Positions 44,025 to 52,458 of a stretch of DNA of 60,036 nt are shown here, piece after piece. Position 1 is the first letter of the stretch. Every line of letters starts with the position of its first letter. The notes below the pieces were generated by a model that saw only the letters and a list, made by a program, of their open reading frames with translations, made no database searches and was not told the DNA's origin. This DNA is from Labilithrix sp. Its GTDB lineage: Bacteria; Myxococcota_A; Polyangia; Polyangiales; Polyangiaceae. The stretch covers positions 1-60,036 of the forward strand of contig JAHBWD010000055.1 of assembly GCA_019637175.1 (NCBI GenBank), read 5' to 3'. The position numbers were made by a program, and so were the translations under genes.

Positions 44025-44362
44025 GGGCCGAGATCGCGACCATCATCGACGGGTTGCTCGCGGCCAGCGAAGCGTCGCGCGAGGTGAGCCTCGACGCGAT
44101 CGGCGACGCGATCGGCGCGCGCGCGATCACGCCCGACGAGATCGACGCGATCATCACCGCGCTCGAGAGCGCGGGCCGTCACGTCGCGACGCCGGCGGGC
44201 GGCGACGGAGAGAAGCATCTCCACGCGGTGCTCGCGGCGATACGCGATCTCGCTCCTTCGCTCGGGCGAAGGCCCTCGATCGCGGAGATCGCGGCGCGAT
44301 CGGGGCTCGCCGAGGGCGACGTGCGTCACGCGCTCTCGCTCGCCAAGATCATGCAGCGCTGA
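44021..44362 (+). CDS. Small sigma-70 region 1.1/region 3-like protein
   Basis: A 113-residue protein. Residues about 1-57 follow sigma-70 region 1.1 (IATIIDGLLAASEAS, EVSLDAIGDAI, ITPDEIDAIITALESAG). Residues about 70-113 resemble a sigma region 3-like helix-turn-helix (LGRRPSIAEIAARSGLAEGD). The polymerase-binding region 2 and promoter-binding region 4 are absent, so it cannot act as a sigma factor alone. It may mimic region 1.1 as a DNA-channel or RNA polymerase modulator. Start GTG 44021 overlaps the previous stop. Confidence 0.6.
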   Translation: MRAEIATIIDGLLAASEASREVSLDAIGDAIGARAITPDEIDAIITALESAGRHVATPAGGDGEKHLHAVLAAIRDLAPSLGRRPSIAEIAARSGLAEGDVRHALSLAKIMQR

Positions 44363-44368
44363 ACGCGC

Positions 44369-45046
44369 TCACGACACCATCCACGCGAGCGCGCGCGCGA
44401 GCGGTTCGCGCGCGTCCGCGTCGAGCACGTCGCCGTGAGCCATGATCAATCGATCGAAGTCCCACGCGAAGACGTCGACGACGCTCTTCTTCGCCGCCTC
44501 GCGATCTTTGGTGAGAAATCGCCAGAAGCGGCTCTGCGCCGTCTTCTTCCACGCGCCGACGCTGCGAAGGAAGAGGGGCATCCCCGCGCCGCGGCAGGCG
44601 TGCACGTTGAAGACGAGATCGGTCACGAGCAAGCTCTTCGATCGCGCGTGCAAGAACGCGTGCTCGACCATGTAGGGCACGCCCTCGATGCGACGCACGA
44701 GGATCTCTCCGCCGAACATCTCGCCGTCGCGCGGGAGCGGATCGAACGAGAGGCCGTCGACCTTGCGCTCGAGGCCGGGCGGACCGAAGAGGCGCGCCTT
44801 CGGCCAGCGCTTGGCGGCCGCGGCGAGGAAGAGGTAATGCACGTTGCTCGGCGCGATGATGTGCGAAACGTCGCCGAGCGCGTCGATCTGCTCGGCGTGC
44901 GCGTCGTCGATCGCGAGAGGCGACCAGACGGCGATCTCGTTCTTCGGCAGGCGGACGAGCGTCGTCCGCGAAGGAAGGAGCATCCCCAGCGGGAGCTTCA
45001 GATCGTCTTCGAGCGCCCAGATGTCGTCGGTGATCCGGCCGAGCAT
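44369..45046 (-). CDS. DUF4336 (metallo-beta-lactamase-like) protein
   Basis: A 225-residue cytoplasmic protein. ATG 45046 is chosen because AAGGAGG lies five bases upstream. Family features: IWALEDDLKLPLGMLLPSRT, TLVRLPKNEIAVWSPLAID, IIAPSNVHYLF, PPGLERKVDGLSF and SKSLLVTDLVFNVH. The fold is metallo-beta-lactamase-like, but the classical HxHxDH metal motif is not preserved, and activity is unknown. It is the second gene of a minus-strand pair with the hydrolase-like gene. Confidence 0.85.
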   Translation of the reverse strand: MLGRITDDIWALEDDLKLPLGMLLPSRTTLVRLPKNEIAVWSPLAIDDAHAEQIDALGDVSHIIAPSNVHYLFLAAAAKRWPKARLFGPPGLERKVDGLSFDPLPRDGEMFGGEILVRRIEGVPYMVEHAFLHARSKSLLVTDLVFNVHACRGAGMPLFLRSVGAWKKTAQSRFWRFLTKDREAAKKSVVDVFAWDFDRLIMAHGDVLDADAREPLARALAWMVS

Positions 45047-45088
45047 GCCGCCCTCCTTAGGGCTCCCGGCCGGTCTGAACAAGGGCAT

Positions 45089-46306
45089 TCATGTCGACGC
45101 TTCGCGCGCGGGCTCGTAGAGGCGCGACGCGACGAGCGACGCATGAAAGAGCATGCCGTCGAGGCGCGTGTACATCCCGTGGCCGAGGCCCGAGGCGACG
45201 AGGCTCGCGAGGCGCTCTTCGCCGTAGTCGACGAGGACGAGCTGACCGTGCGCAGGCCGCTCGTGATCGACCGCCCGCGAGAGCGCGCCGTCGAGCGACG
45301 CGTTGAGGCGTCGCTCGTTCGAAGCGAGGGCGGGGAAGTCGGAGCGCGCCGAGCCCGCGCGGCGCACCCAGTCGCTGCCCGTGAGGCGAAGGCGCGGGGT
45401 CGACGGATCGTGCGGCGATCGCCGGTGAACGACGTGGAGCGAACGGACGCCCGGCACGCTCGCCCACGCGTATCGCGCGGGCGCGCCGAACGTGACGAAG
45501 TCGACGCGAGATGCGTCGAGCGACGCGAGATCCACGTCGAGCGATCCCACGTCGAGCGATCGCGCGCGCGCGACGTCGCGGATCGCTTCCGACGCGAGCG
45601 ATCGCGCGAGGAGCTGCGTGACGAGCGCGAAGATCTGACCGGCGTGACTGTGCCCGACGACGAGCACGCGCTTCTTCCCGCGAGACGACGCCGCGAGCTC
45701 GGCGTGCGTGGCGATCACGCGCACGAGATCGAGCGCGCCTTCGAGGCGGCCGACGTGGTGATTCTCCGACGACCACACGAACGTCGTGCACGGGATCGAA
45801 CCGCCGATGGCCTCTTCGAAGAGGCGCACGTAGCTCGGTCCGAAGTTGCCGAGATCGCCCAGCCACCGATCGACGATCTCGCGCGTGCGCTTGCCGAGCG
45901 CCTTGGCGAGCGAGCGTCCCGCGGTGGCCTCGAGCACGGGGAGCGCGGAGAGAGGATCGGTGCCGACGAAGGATCCGTGCACGAAGACGACCGCGGCGAC
46001 GTCTGCCGCGTCGAGCTGCTTGCCGACGTCGCGCATCGCCGCGCGCCATGCTTCATCGTGATCGGAGAGGGCGAGGCTGCGCGTGCCGCGCGGCGCGACG
46101 AGATCGAAGCGCACGAAGACGTCGGCCGGCGGCTCGATCGGCTCGATCGGCGCGATCGGCTCGATCGGCTCGATCGCGGCGACCGGCTCGATCGGCGCGG
46201 CCTCGGGCGCGACCTCGACGCGGCGCGCGAGCCGCTTGCGCGCCACGAAAAAGCCCGCCGCGAAGGCGAGCGCGCCGGCGAGGATCATGAGGAGCGCCGC
46301 GACCAT
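45089..46306 (-). CDS. Membrane-anchored alpha/beta-hydrolase-like protein
   Basis: A 405-residue protein with an N-terminal membrane helix (LLMILAGALAFAAGFFV), a Pro/Ile/Glu repeat spacer (IEPIEPIAPIEPIEP), and a lipase-like domain. VVFVHGSFVG is the oxyanion-hole strand, and VVGHSHAGQIFAL contains the nucleophile Ser in a GxSxG motif near residue 220. Candidate acid and His residues lie further on (VDFVTFGAP, VVHRRSPHD). It could be a lipase or esterase held at the inner membrane; substrate unknown. A -10-like TAGGTT lies 12 bases before the start. Confidence 0.75.
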   Translation of the reverse strand: MVAALLMILAGALAFAAGFFVARKRLARRVEVAPEAAPIEPVAAIEPIEPIAPIEPIEPPADVFVRFDLVAPRGTRSLALSDHDEAWRAAMRDVGKQLDAADVAAVVFVHGSFVGTDPLSALPVLEATAGRSLAKALGKRTREIVDRWLGDLGNFGPSYVRLFEEAIGGSIPCTTFVWSSENHHVGRLEGALDLVRVIATHAELAASSRGKKRVLVVGHSHAGQIFALVTQLLARSLASEAIRDVARARSLDVGSLDVDLASLDASRVDFVTFGAPARYAWASVPGVRSLHVVHRRSPHDPSTPRLRLTGSDWVRRAGSARSDFPALASNERRLNASLDGALSRAVDHERPAHGQLVLVDYGEERLASLVASGLGHGMYTRLDGMLFHASLVASRLYEPAREAST

Positions 46307-46350
46307 GACGCAGTGCGTAACCTAGCACTCGCGAGGCGTCGCGCACGCGA

Positions 46351-46974
46351 TCAGTCGGCGATCCCTTTGCCGAGCAGCTCGTTCGGGAACACCACTTCTG
46401 CGTTCGGAGCTTCTTCGACGGGCGCGGCCGCGGGAGCCGGCTCTGTGCTTGGCGCGGCCGCGCGTCGCGCCGCGGATCCGCGACGAGGCGACGCCTTGGC
46501 CGCGGGCTCCGGCGCGGGCTCGGCTTTGCGCTCCGCGCCGTCCGTCAAGCGAAGCGACGCCGACCGCGTGATCGCAGCGCGCGGCTCGCGCCGCGACTGC
46601 CGCTGCGAGAGCTCGTCGGACGCTTGCGACGCTTGCATCCCGAACGAAGCGGCGAGCCCGGACGCGAAGGCGAACCCGATCACGAGCGCGATCGCGAGCC
46701 GTCGATACGTGACGATCTCGTTCTTGCGCACGCGCGAGAGCTGCGTGCTCTCGGGCGAACGCATGCTCGCCGGCGCCTCCTCTTCGAGCGGGATGACGAC
46801 GGACGGGAGCGACTCGCGCCGCACGAGCCGCGGCGGCTCCTGCACGAGCGGCATCGGCGACGTCTTCGGGGCGACGGGGACGACGCCGGAGCTCGGCATC
46901 GGCCGGCGCTCCATCACCCGGGTTCGATTCACGAGCGTCGGCGACGAGTCATCCAAGTGAGCGAGCGCGTTCAT
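46351..46974 (-). CDS. Single-pass membrane protein of unknown function
   Basis: A 207-residue protein. The first about 90 residues are soluble and Pro-rich, one membrane helix follows (LAIALVIGFAFASGLAASFG), and the C-terminal about 90 residues are Ala/Pro/Glu-rich and low-complexity. It resembles the linker-TM-linker part of regulators without any catalytic domain. No family recognised. About 140 bp with no gene separate it from the zinc-ribbon gene on the other strand. Confidence 0.6.
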   Translation of the reverse strand: MNALAHLDDSSPTLVNRTRVMERRPMPSSGVVPVAPKTSPMPLVQEPPRLVRRESLPSVVIPLEEEAPASMRSPESTQLSRVRKNEIVTYRRLAIALVIGFAFASGLAASFGMQASQASDELSQRQSRREPRAAITRSASLRLTDGAERKAEPAPEPAAKASPRRGSAARRAAAPSTEPAPAAAPVEEAPNAEVVFPNELLGKGIAD

Positions 46975-47112
46975 AAGAGATCCGGAGCAAGGGGGTCGAA
47001 GAGACCGATGCGGAGGTTTAGCAGCGATCCCGCGGGGGGCCAGGCCCCAATGTGAGGTCTTGATCTTGCTTGGGTTTCGGCGACATCATCGACCTTTGGA
47101 GAGCGGGAGGCG

Positions 47113-48105
47113 ATGAGCGACGGCGTCTACGAGATGTTCTGGGACTGCAAGTATTGCGGTCAGAAGAAGCTCCTCGGGCTCACGCATCGCTTCTGCGCGA
47201 CGTGCGGCGCTCCTCAAGATCCGACCGCGCGCTACTTCCCGCCCGAGAACGAGAAGGTGGCGGCGCACCAGCACGTCTACGTCGGCGCCGACGTTCACTG
47301 CCCCGCGTGCAAGAACCCGATGAGCCGCGCCGCGAAGTGCTGCACGAGCTGCGGGAGCCCGCTCCACGCGGGCGCGCAGGTGGCGCTCCACGGCGCGCCG
47401 CCGGTCCGGCCGCCGATGCCGGCGCAACCGAAGCCGAAGTCGAGCGCGCTCAAGGTCTTCGGGATCATCGCGGCGGTCGTCGGCGGTCTGCTCTTCGTCG
47501 TGATCGCGCTGCTCGTCGTCGCGGCCTTCTGGACGCGCGACGGCACCTTCGAGGTGACGGGCCACGAGTGGGAGCGGACGATCGCCGTCGAGCGCCTCGA
47601 CAACGTTCGCAAGAGCGTCTGGTGCGACAGCGTTCCCGCCGGCGCGCGCGAGATCTCGCGCCGCAAAGAGGAGCGAAGCACGAACAAGATCCCCGACGGC
47701 GAGACGTGCCAGACGGTGAAGAAGGACAACGGCGACGGGACCTACCGCCAGACGCGCGAGTGCCAGACGAAGTACAAAGAGGAGCCCGTGATGGACTGGC
47801 GCTGCGAGATCGAGGTGGCCGAGTGGCGATCCTCGCGAAAGCTCGCCGCGCGGGGAGCGAGCCCGAACGATCCTCCGAAGTGGCCGCCCGATCCGCTCAA
47901 GACGGGCACGTGCCTCGGCTGCGAGCGCGAGGCCGGCCGCAACGAGAAGTACACCGTGAAGTTCCGCGACACGAAGGCCAACGAAGACGTCACCTGCACG
48001 CTGCCCGAGGCCAAGTGGAAGACGTTCGAGAAGGCCTCGCGCTGGAAGGGCAAGGTCGGCGTCGTCACCGATCGCGTGGAGTGCGACGGCCTTCAGCCGA
48101 ACTGA
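47113..48105 (+). CDS. Double zinc-ribbon membrane protein
   Basis: A 330-residue protein. The N-terminal half has paired CxxC motifs: WDCKYCGQKK with FCATCGAP, and HCPACKNP with CCTSCGSP (about 10-85). A Pro-rich linker leads to one membrane helix (VFGIIAAVVGGLLFVVIALLVVAAF spans about 113-138). The Cys-containing C-terminal domain, outside the membrane or cytoplasmic, shows EWERTIAVERLDNV, CQTVKKDNGDGTYRQTRECQ and CLGCERE. Function unknown. GGGAGG precedes the ATG. The 3' end overlaps the GNAT gene by 13 bp. Confidence 0.75.
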   Translation: MSDGVYEMFWDCKYCGQKKLLGLTHRFCATCGAPQDPTARYFPPENEKVAAHQHVYVGADVHCPACKNPMSRAAKCCTSCGSPLHAGAQVALHGAPPVRPPMPAQPKPKSSALKVFGIIAAVVGGLLFVVIALLVVAAFWTRDGTFEVTGHEWERTIAVERLDNVRKSVWCDSVPAGAREISRRKEERSTNKIPDGETCQTVKKDNGDGTYRQTRECQTKYKEEPVMDWRCEIEVAEWRSSRKLAARGASPNDPPKWPPDPLKTGTCLGCEREAGRNEKYTVKFRDTKANEDVTCTLPEAKWKTFEKASRWKGKVGVVTDRVECDGLQPN

Positions 48106-48557
48106 AGGACCTTCGTCATGAACACGCTGTTCGGATCGTCGACGTAGTCGCCGAAGGGGCCGCACGGCTCGAACCCGGCGCTCGCGTAGAGGCGTCGCGC
48201 GGGCTCGAAGGCCGCCATCGAGCCGGTCTCCAGGCTGAGGCGGCGATACCCGCGCCGGCGCGCCTCGTCGAGGATGTGATTCAGCATCGCGCGCGCGACA
48301 CCTCGGTTGCGGTGTGCGCCGGCGGTGCGCATCGACTTGATCTCGCCCTCGGTCGGGGAGAGCTCGCGGAGCGCGCCGCAGCCGATCAGCGCGTCGCCGT
48401 CCCAGACGGTCCAGACGCTGATGTCCGGATTGCGGAGATCGTCGAGCGCGAGCGCGTGGACGCTCTTGGCCGGCGTGATCTCGTGCATGTGGCGCAGGTG
48501 GTCGTCGAGCAGCGCGCGGATCTCGGAGCCACGAAGGTCGTCGGGTCGGATCTCCAT
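48093..48557 (-). CDS. GNAT-family N-acetyltransferase
   Basis: A 154-residue GNAT protein. Motif A, which binds acetyl-CoA, is HRNRGVARAMLNHILDEARR; IKSMRTAG precedes it as strand 4 and YASAGFEPCGPFGDY follows as motif B. It is the last gene of the eight-gene ATP-grasp operon, 13 bases after the upstream GNAT gene, and could modify the pathway product or confer self-protection. Substrate cannot be predicted. Confidence 0.88.
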   Translation of the reverse strand: MEIRPDDLRGSEIRALLDDHLRHMHEITPAKSVHALALDDLRNPDISVWTVWDGDALIGCGALRELSPTEGEIKSMRTAGAHRNRGVARAMLNHILDEARRRGYRRLSLETGSMAAFEPARRLYASAGFEPCGPFGDYVDDPNSVFMTKVLQFG

Positions 48558-48570
48558 CGAGGATGCGCGA

Positions 48571-49143
48571 TCATTCTAGCTCGACGGCGAACCACGCGTC
48601 GGGGTTCGTCGCGCGGAAGACGGGAGACGTGATCGACATCGTGATCACGTCGTCGTCGTCGGCGTGGCTGCGCGCCTCCGGGCTGTCGTCGAGCGTGTAG
48701 CCCAGCCTCAGCTCGAGGCGCTGCACGGCGATGTTCTCTCTCTTCGGCTGGACGTAGATGCGCGCGAGCCGGAGATCGCGGAACGCGAAGACGTGGATCA
48801 TCGTCGCGAACGTTCGACCGAGGCCGCGGCCCTTCGTCGTGGAGGCTCCGATCATCACGGCGAACTCCGCCGACGAAGCGCGCACGCTCCGCAGATCCAT
48901 GTCGCCCACGAGAAGGCCGTCGACGAAGCAGAGAAAACCGTGGCCGCCGCCGTCGGCGAGCTCGCGATAGAACGTCGCCACGTCGTCGAGCGTCATGTCG
49001 CCGCTCCCGCCCATCATCGACGCGTTCTCCTTGGTGTTGTACCAGCGCGCGAGCGCCGGCGCGTGCTCGGTCACGGTCGCGCCGTCGGGCTCGATCGCCT
49101 CGAAGAGCCGCCCGTCGCGGCGCCACCAGCGCAGACGCTTCAC
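48571..49143 (-). CDS. GNAT-family acetyltransferase, RimJ/RimL-like
   Basis: A 190-residue protein. GTG 49143 overlaps the MATE stop (GTGA). FAVMIGASTTKGRGLGRTFA is the acetyl-CoA-binding motif; LRLARIYVQPKRENIAVQRLE and LGYTLDD are the C-terminal blocks of RimJ/RimL-type enzymes, which acetylate amino termini or antibiotics. In this operon it could acetylate a free amine of the product. Confidence 0.85.
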   Translation of the reverse strand: MKRLRWWRRDGRLFEAIEPDGATVTEHAPALARWYNTKENASMMGGSGDMTLDDVATFYRELADGGGHGFLCFVDGLLVGDMDLRSVRASSAEFAVMIGASTTKGRGLGRTFATMIHVFAFRDLRLARIYVQPKRENIAVQRLELRLGYTLDDSPEARSHADDDDVITMSITSPVFRATNPDAWFAVELE

Positions 49144-50525
49144 TTCGCGGCTCCTCTCGCAGGCGGCGCGATCGACGGCGCGATGATCTCGAGCTTCTGG
49201 CCTTCCGTCTGTCCGAAGCGCGACAGGAACACCGTGACGAGGACGAGCGTCTGAATCACGAGCGAGACGTTGACCGCCCACGCGACCCCGAGCCCGCCCT
49301 TCCCGAGCTTCACGGCGACGACGTACGCGAGCGGGAATCGGAGCGCGGCGACCCCGACGCCGACGATCACCGGAGGGATCGCGTTGCCGATGCCGCCGAA
49401 GGAGGCTTCCATCACGTCGCGCCCGCCGAGGAACGCGAGCCCGACGGCGGCGATCGTGAGGACCTCGACGCCGACGTGCACGAACGACGGATCGTTGCAG
49501 AGCCACCCCACGACGGGTCCAGGGACGAGGCGCAAGAGCGCGATGCCTCCGATCGCGACGACGCCGACCAGCGAGAGCGCGAGCCACACCACCTTCAAAG
49601 CCTCGCTGCGTCGCCCTTTGCCGAGCATGAACCCCACGAGCGTCGCCGTCGCGGGCGCGATGCCCTCGGTGGGCAGGTTGAGGATCTGGGTCAGTCGCTC
49701 TTCGGCGCCCTGCGCGGCGACGTACGCGGCGCCGTATCTCGAGAGGAACGCGATCAGCGCGAACCACACGCTCGCGTGGATGACGGCGTCGATCGTGAGC
49801 GGAAGGCCGATGCGGATCACCGGCCAGAGCTCGCGCAGCTTCGCGACGCGCTTTCGCCACGGCATCGCGGGCTCGGTCGCGCCTTCGGAGAGCGCGCGCA
49901 GGCCGACGACGTAGCCGCAGGCGTCGCCGAGCGCTTGAGCGACGCCGGCGCCCCACACCCCGGCGCCGAAGCCGCGGAGCAAGAGCGGCGTCAGCGTGAA
50001 CCCCACGATGAGCGACGCCACGCTCGCCTTGACGCTCGCCTTCGGGCGGCCCAGCCCGACGAGCGCGCCGCTCAGCGCCATCAAGCCGAACGAGAACGGC
50101 AGGCCCGCGAGCAGGACGCCGAGGTACATCCTCGCCTCACTGCGCGCCGCGCCCTGGAAGCCGAGCGCGTCGAGCGCCACGCCGGAGACGCCGAGCGCGA
50201 GCAAGCCCGCAGCCGCGCCGAGCAGCGGCGCCACCGCGGAGGCTTTGTAGGCGACGCGCAACGCCTCGCGGCGCCGGCTCTCTCCGACCATGCGGCCGAC
50301 GACCGCCGAGGTCCCGGCGCTCGTCAGACCGGCGAACATCTTCGACAGCGACATGAACGTCCCGAGCGCGGTCACGATGGAGAGCGCGACAACGCCCAGC
50401 TTGCCGACCCAGTACGCGTTCGAGAGATCGACCCCGTAGCGAACGGCGGCGCTCAACGTGAGAGGAATCGCGATCCGCAGCATCCTCGCGGTGAGCGTTC
50501 CTTCTTCGAAGGCATCCTCTCTCAT
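49140..50525 (-). CDS. MATE-family efflux transporter
   Basis: A 461-residue inner-membrane exporter with about 12 helices in two homologous halves. ATG 50525 (MREDAFEEGTLTARMLRIAI) overlaps the oxygenase stop by ATGA. The N half has GVDLSNAYWVGKLGVVALSI and the C half LNLPTEGIAPATATLVGFMLGKG, both typical MATE elements. It probably uses a Na+ or H+ gradient. Its position in the operon suggests it exports the pathway product or protects the producer. Confidence 0.92.
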   Translation of the reverse strand: MREDAFEEGTLTARMLRIAIPLTLSAAVRYGVDLSNAYWVGKLGVVALSIVTALGTFMSLSKMFAGLTSAGTSAVVGRMVGESRRREALRVAYKASAVAPLLGAAAGLLALGVSGVALDALGFQGAARSEARMYLGVLLAGLPFSFGLMALSGALVGLGRPKASVKASVASLIVGFTLTPLLLRGFGAGVWGAGVAQALGDACGYVVGLRALSEGATEPAMPWRKRVAKLRELWPVIRIGLPLTIDAVIHASVWFALIAFLSRYGAAYVAAQGAEERLTQILNLPTEGIAPATATLVGFMLGKGRRSEALKVVWLALSLVGVVAIGGIALLRLVPGPVVGWLCNDPSFVHVGVEVLTIAAVGLAFLGGRDVMEASFGGIGNAIPPVIVGVGVAALRFPLAYVVAVKLGKGGLGVAWAVNVSLVIQTLVLVTVFLSRFGQTEGQKLEIIAPSIAPPARGAAK

Positions 50526-51172
50526 GGGCGCTCGAGCCGAGGCGGGAGCGCGTACCGCACGTAGCCGTCGAAGAGATCTTTGCGGTCGACCGTGACGGTG
50601 CACGTCACCGCGAGCCTCTCGAAACCGAGGCTCGGCGTCACGGAGTGACGAAGGCTCGCCGGATGGACGACGAGCCGGTTCGCGCGCGGATGGATGCGAA
50701 AGTGGTCGCGGGTCGAGAGATTGCGCCGATCGACGCGCGCGTCGGCGCGCGGATCGTGCAAGACGAGGAGGCCCTCATCCATCGCGTAGTACGACGTGTC
50801 GTGCTGCTCCTCGCGAACGGGCGCGAGCGCGTAGTAGATCGCGACGAGATCGGCCTCGACGAGGTGATCGTGCACCGGGGTGAACGACGAACCCGTCGTG
50901 TAGTTGAAGAAGGCGTACGCCTCGATGTCGAACGGATCGCGGCGGTCCGGGTGAACGTCGGTGAGGTACCCACGGAGCGCGACGTCGAAGCGCGCGCGCA
51001 AGCGCTCGACCCACGCGTCGGTCCGCTGGAGCACGCTCTTGCCGGTGGTCGACTTCGACAGCTCGGGATCGCTCTGCGCCGCGCGGAGGAGCGCGCCGTT
51101 GAGCTCGGGATCGTCTTCGAAGTCGAAGACCTTCACGTGAACGGGGAAGAGATCGAAGCTCTGCGTCTTCAT
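50522..51172 (-). CDS. Putative 2OG-Fe(II) oxygenase
   Basis: A 216-residue protein of the 2OG-FeII_Oxy_5-like type. It opens SFDLFPVHVKVFDFED. The cupin core supplies likely Fe ligands in FTPVHDHLVEADLVAIYYAL (His and Asp/His) and a distal His in LVVHPASLRHSVTPS, with ERLAVTC giving the Arg that would bind 2-oxoglutarate. It probably hydroxylates or otherwise oxidises the operon's product. ATG 51172 overlaps the upstream stop (ATGA). Confidence 0.8.
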   Translation of the reverse strand: MKTQSFDLFPVHVKVFDFEDDPELNGALLRAAQSDPELSKSTTGKSVLQRTDAWVERLRARFDVALRGYLTDVHPDRRDPFDIEAYAFFNYTTGSSFTPVHDHLVEADLVAIYYALAPVREEQHDTSYYAMDEGLLVLHDPRADARVDRRNLSTRDHFRIHPRANRLVVHPASLRHSVTPSLGFERLAVTCTVTVDRKDLFDGYVRYALPPRLERP

Positions 51173-52458
51173 CGCGCGGAGGCCTCCTCGACGCGCCGGA
51201 GGACGACGATCATTCGCCAGGCGCCGGGTTGATCCCAGGCGACGTCGAGGTGGAAGTCGCCCAGGATCCCGACGAAGTCGAAGCGCCCGGCGCGCGCGAC
51301 GAGATCGCGCCAGCCTTCGGCGTCGGGCACGAGCCAGAGCTCGTCTTGATGAAACGACCCGATGACGTCTTGCGATCCGTGCTTGCGGCAGCGCACGTCG
51401 AGCACGGTGGGGACGGCGCCGCGCGCCGTGCGTCGATCGATCAGGATGTGAAAGCGAGAGGTGATCTCGAGATCGCCGCGCCGCTCGGTCCACACCGTTC
51501 GCGCGTTTCCCTCCGGCGTCGCGTCGACCGGCAGCGTGGCCTCGATGACGTGCACGCCGCCCGGCGCGAGGAGATCGGCCACGCTCCGCAAGTGACGCAC
51601 CATCGACTCGGCGCTGCCGACGCGATGCACGGCGGAGAGCATCGCGAACGAGAGGTCGACGGGCGTCTCTTGCACCGACTCGTCGAGCCGCGAGAGCACC
51701 CACGTCGCGCGCGACGCGCTTTCTTCGGCTTCGTACGCGGCCTCCGCGAGCGCGAGCGCGGCGGAGGCTTCGTCGATGCCGACCCCGTCGATGCCTCTCT
51801 CGGCGAGCGCGCGGAGGTGACGGCCGGCCCAGCAGCCCCACGAAGCGGCGCGCCGAACCCTGCGTGTGCCGTGGCGCGCGGCGCACGCGAGCAAGAAGTC
51901 ACGCTCGAACGCGAAGTCGCGATACGCGAACGCTGCGTCGCAGAGCGCGGCGGAGCTCATCGGATCGAACGCTTCGGCGGCGCGTCGCGCGCCGCGCGCG
52001 ACGAAGACGACGAGATCGTCTCCGCGTCCGAAGAACGAGTCGATCGCGCCCGCGCGCGTCATCCCCGCGGCGTCGAGCACGTGACTGTCGAGGCCGGCGC
52101 GCTGCCACCGCCCGGAGAGAAAGCGAACCGTCGCCGGCGCGAAGAGCGCACCGTCGCGCAGGCACGCGACGAGATCGCGCACGCGCGAAGGCGCGTCGTC
52201 GTCGATCGCGACGAGCCACTCGATATCCGTGGTGTCGCGCGCGAGCGGCACCGCGCGCGTGCACGCGAACGCGCGCGCCGCGCCGTCGTCGCCGAACGCG
52301 ACGAGACAGTTGGCTCCGTCTGCGGCGGGTCGATCCACGGCGCCTCGAAGCGCCGAGCGCGCCGCGTCTCTCGCGCGCGCAGGCATGTCGGGCACCGCCG
52401 CGACGAGCGCCTCGAGCGCGTCGAGATCGGCGCGCTCGGCCGCGCGCACCCCGCTCAT
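51169..52458 (-). CDS. Two-part protein: GNAT-like N-terminus plus SAM-dependent methyltransferase
   Basis: A 429-residue protein. The first about 165 residues resemble a degenerate GNAT fold (VRAAERADLDALEALVAAVP, DIEWLVAIDDDAP, FFGRGDDLVVFVARG). The C-terminal about 260 residues look like a Rossmann methyltransferase: GCWAGRHLRALAERGIDGVG is motif I followed by the acidic GIDEA, with LLAPGGVHVIEATLP downstream. The GNAT half lacks a clear RxxGxG/A acyl-CoA loop and may be a binding domain. ATGA overlaps at both ends place it in the operon core. Confidence 0.8.
   Translation of the reverse strand: MSGVRAAERADLDALEALVAAVPDMPARARDAARSALRGAVDRPAADGANCLVAFGDDGAARAFACTRAVPLARDTTDIEWLVAIDDDAPSRVRDLVACLRDGALFAPATVRFLSGRWQRAGLDSHVLDAAGMTRAGAIDSFFGRGDDLVVFVARGARRAAEAFDPMSSAALCDAAFAYRDFAFERDFLLACAARHGTRRVRRAASWGCWAGRHLRALAERGIDGVGIDEASAALALAEAAYEAEESASRATWVLSRLDESVQETPVDLSFAMLSAVHRVGSAESMVRHLRSVADLLAPGGVHVIEATLPVDATPEGNARTVWTERRGDLEITSRFHILIDRRTARGAVPTVLDVRCRKHGSQDVIGSFHQDELWLVPDAEGWRDLVARAGRFDFVGILGDFHLDVAWDQPGAWRMIVVLRRVEEASAR

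Noticed and set aside
46130..46200. Short tandem GATCGG-type repeat as a regulatory element
   Set aside because: It encodes the Ile-Glu-Pro spacer of the hydrolase-like protein and is explained by coding repetition.
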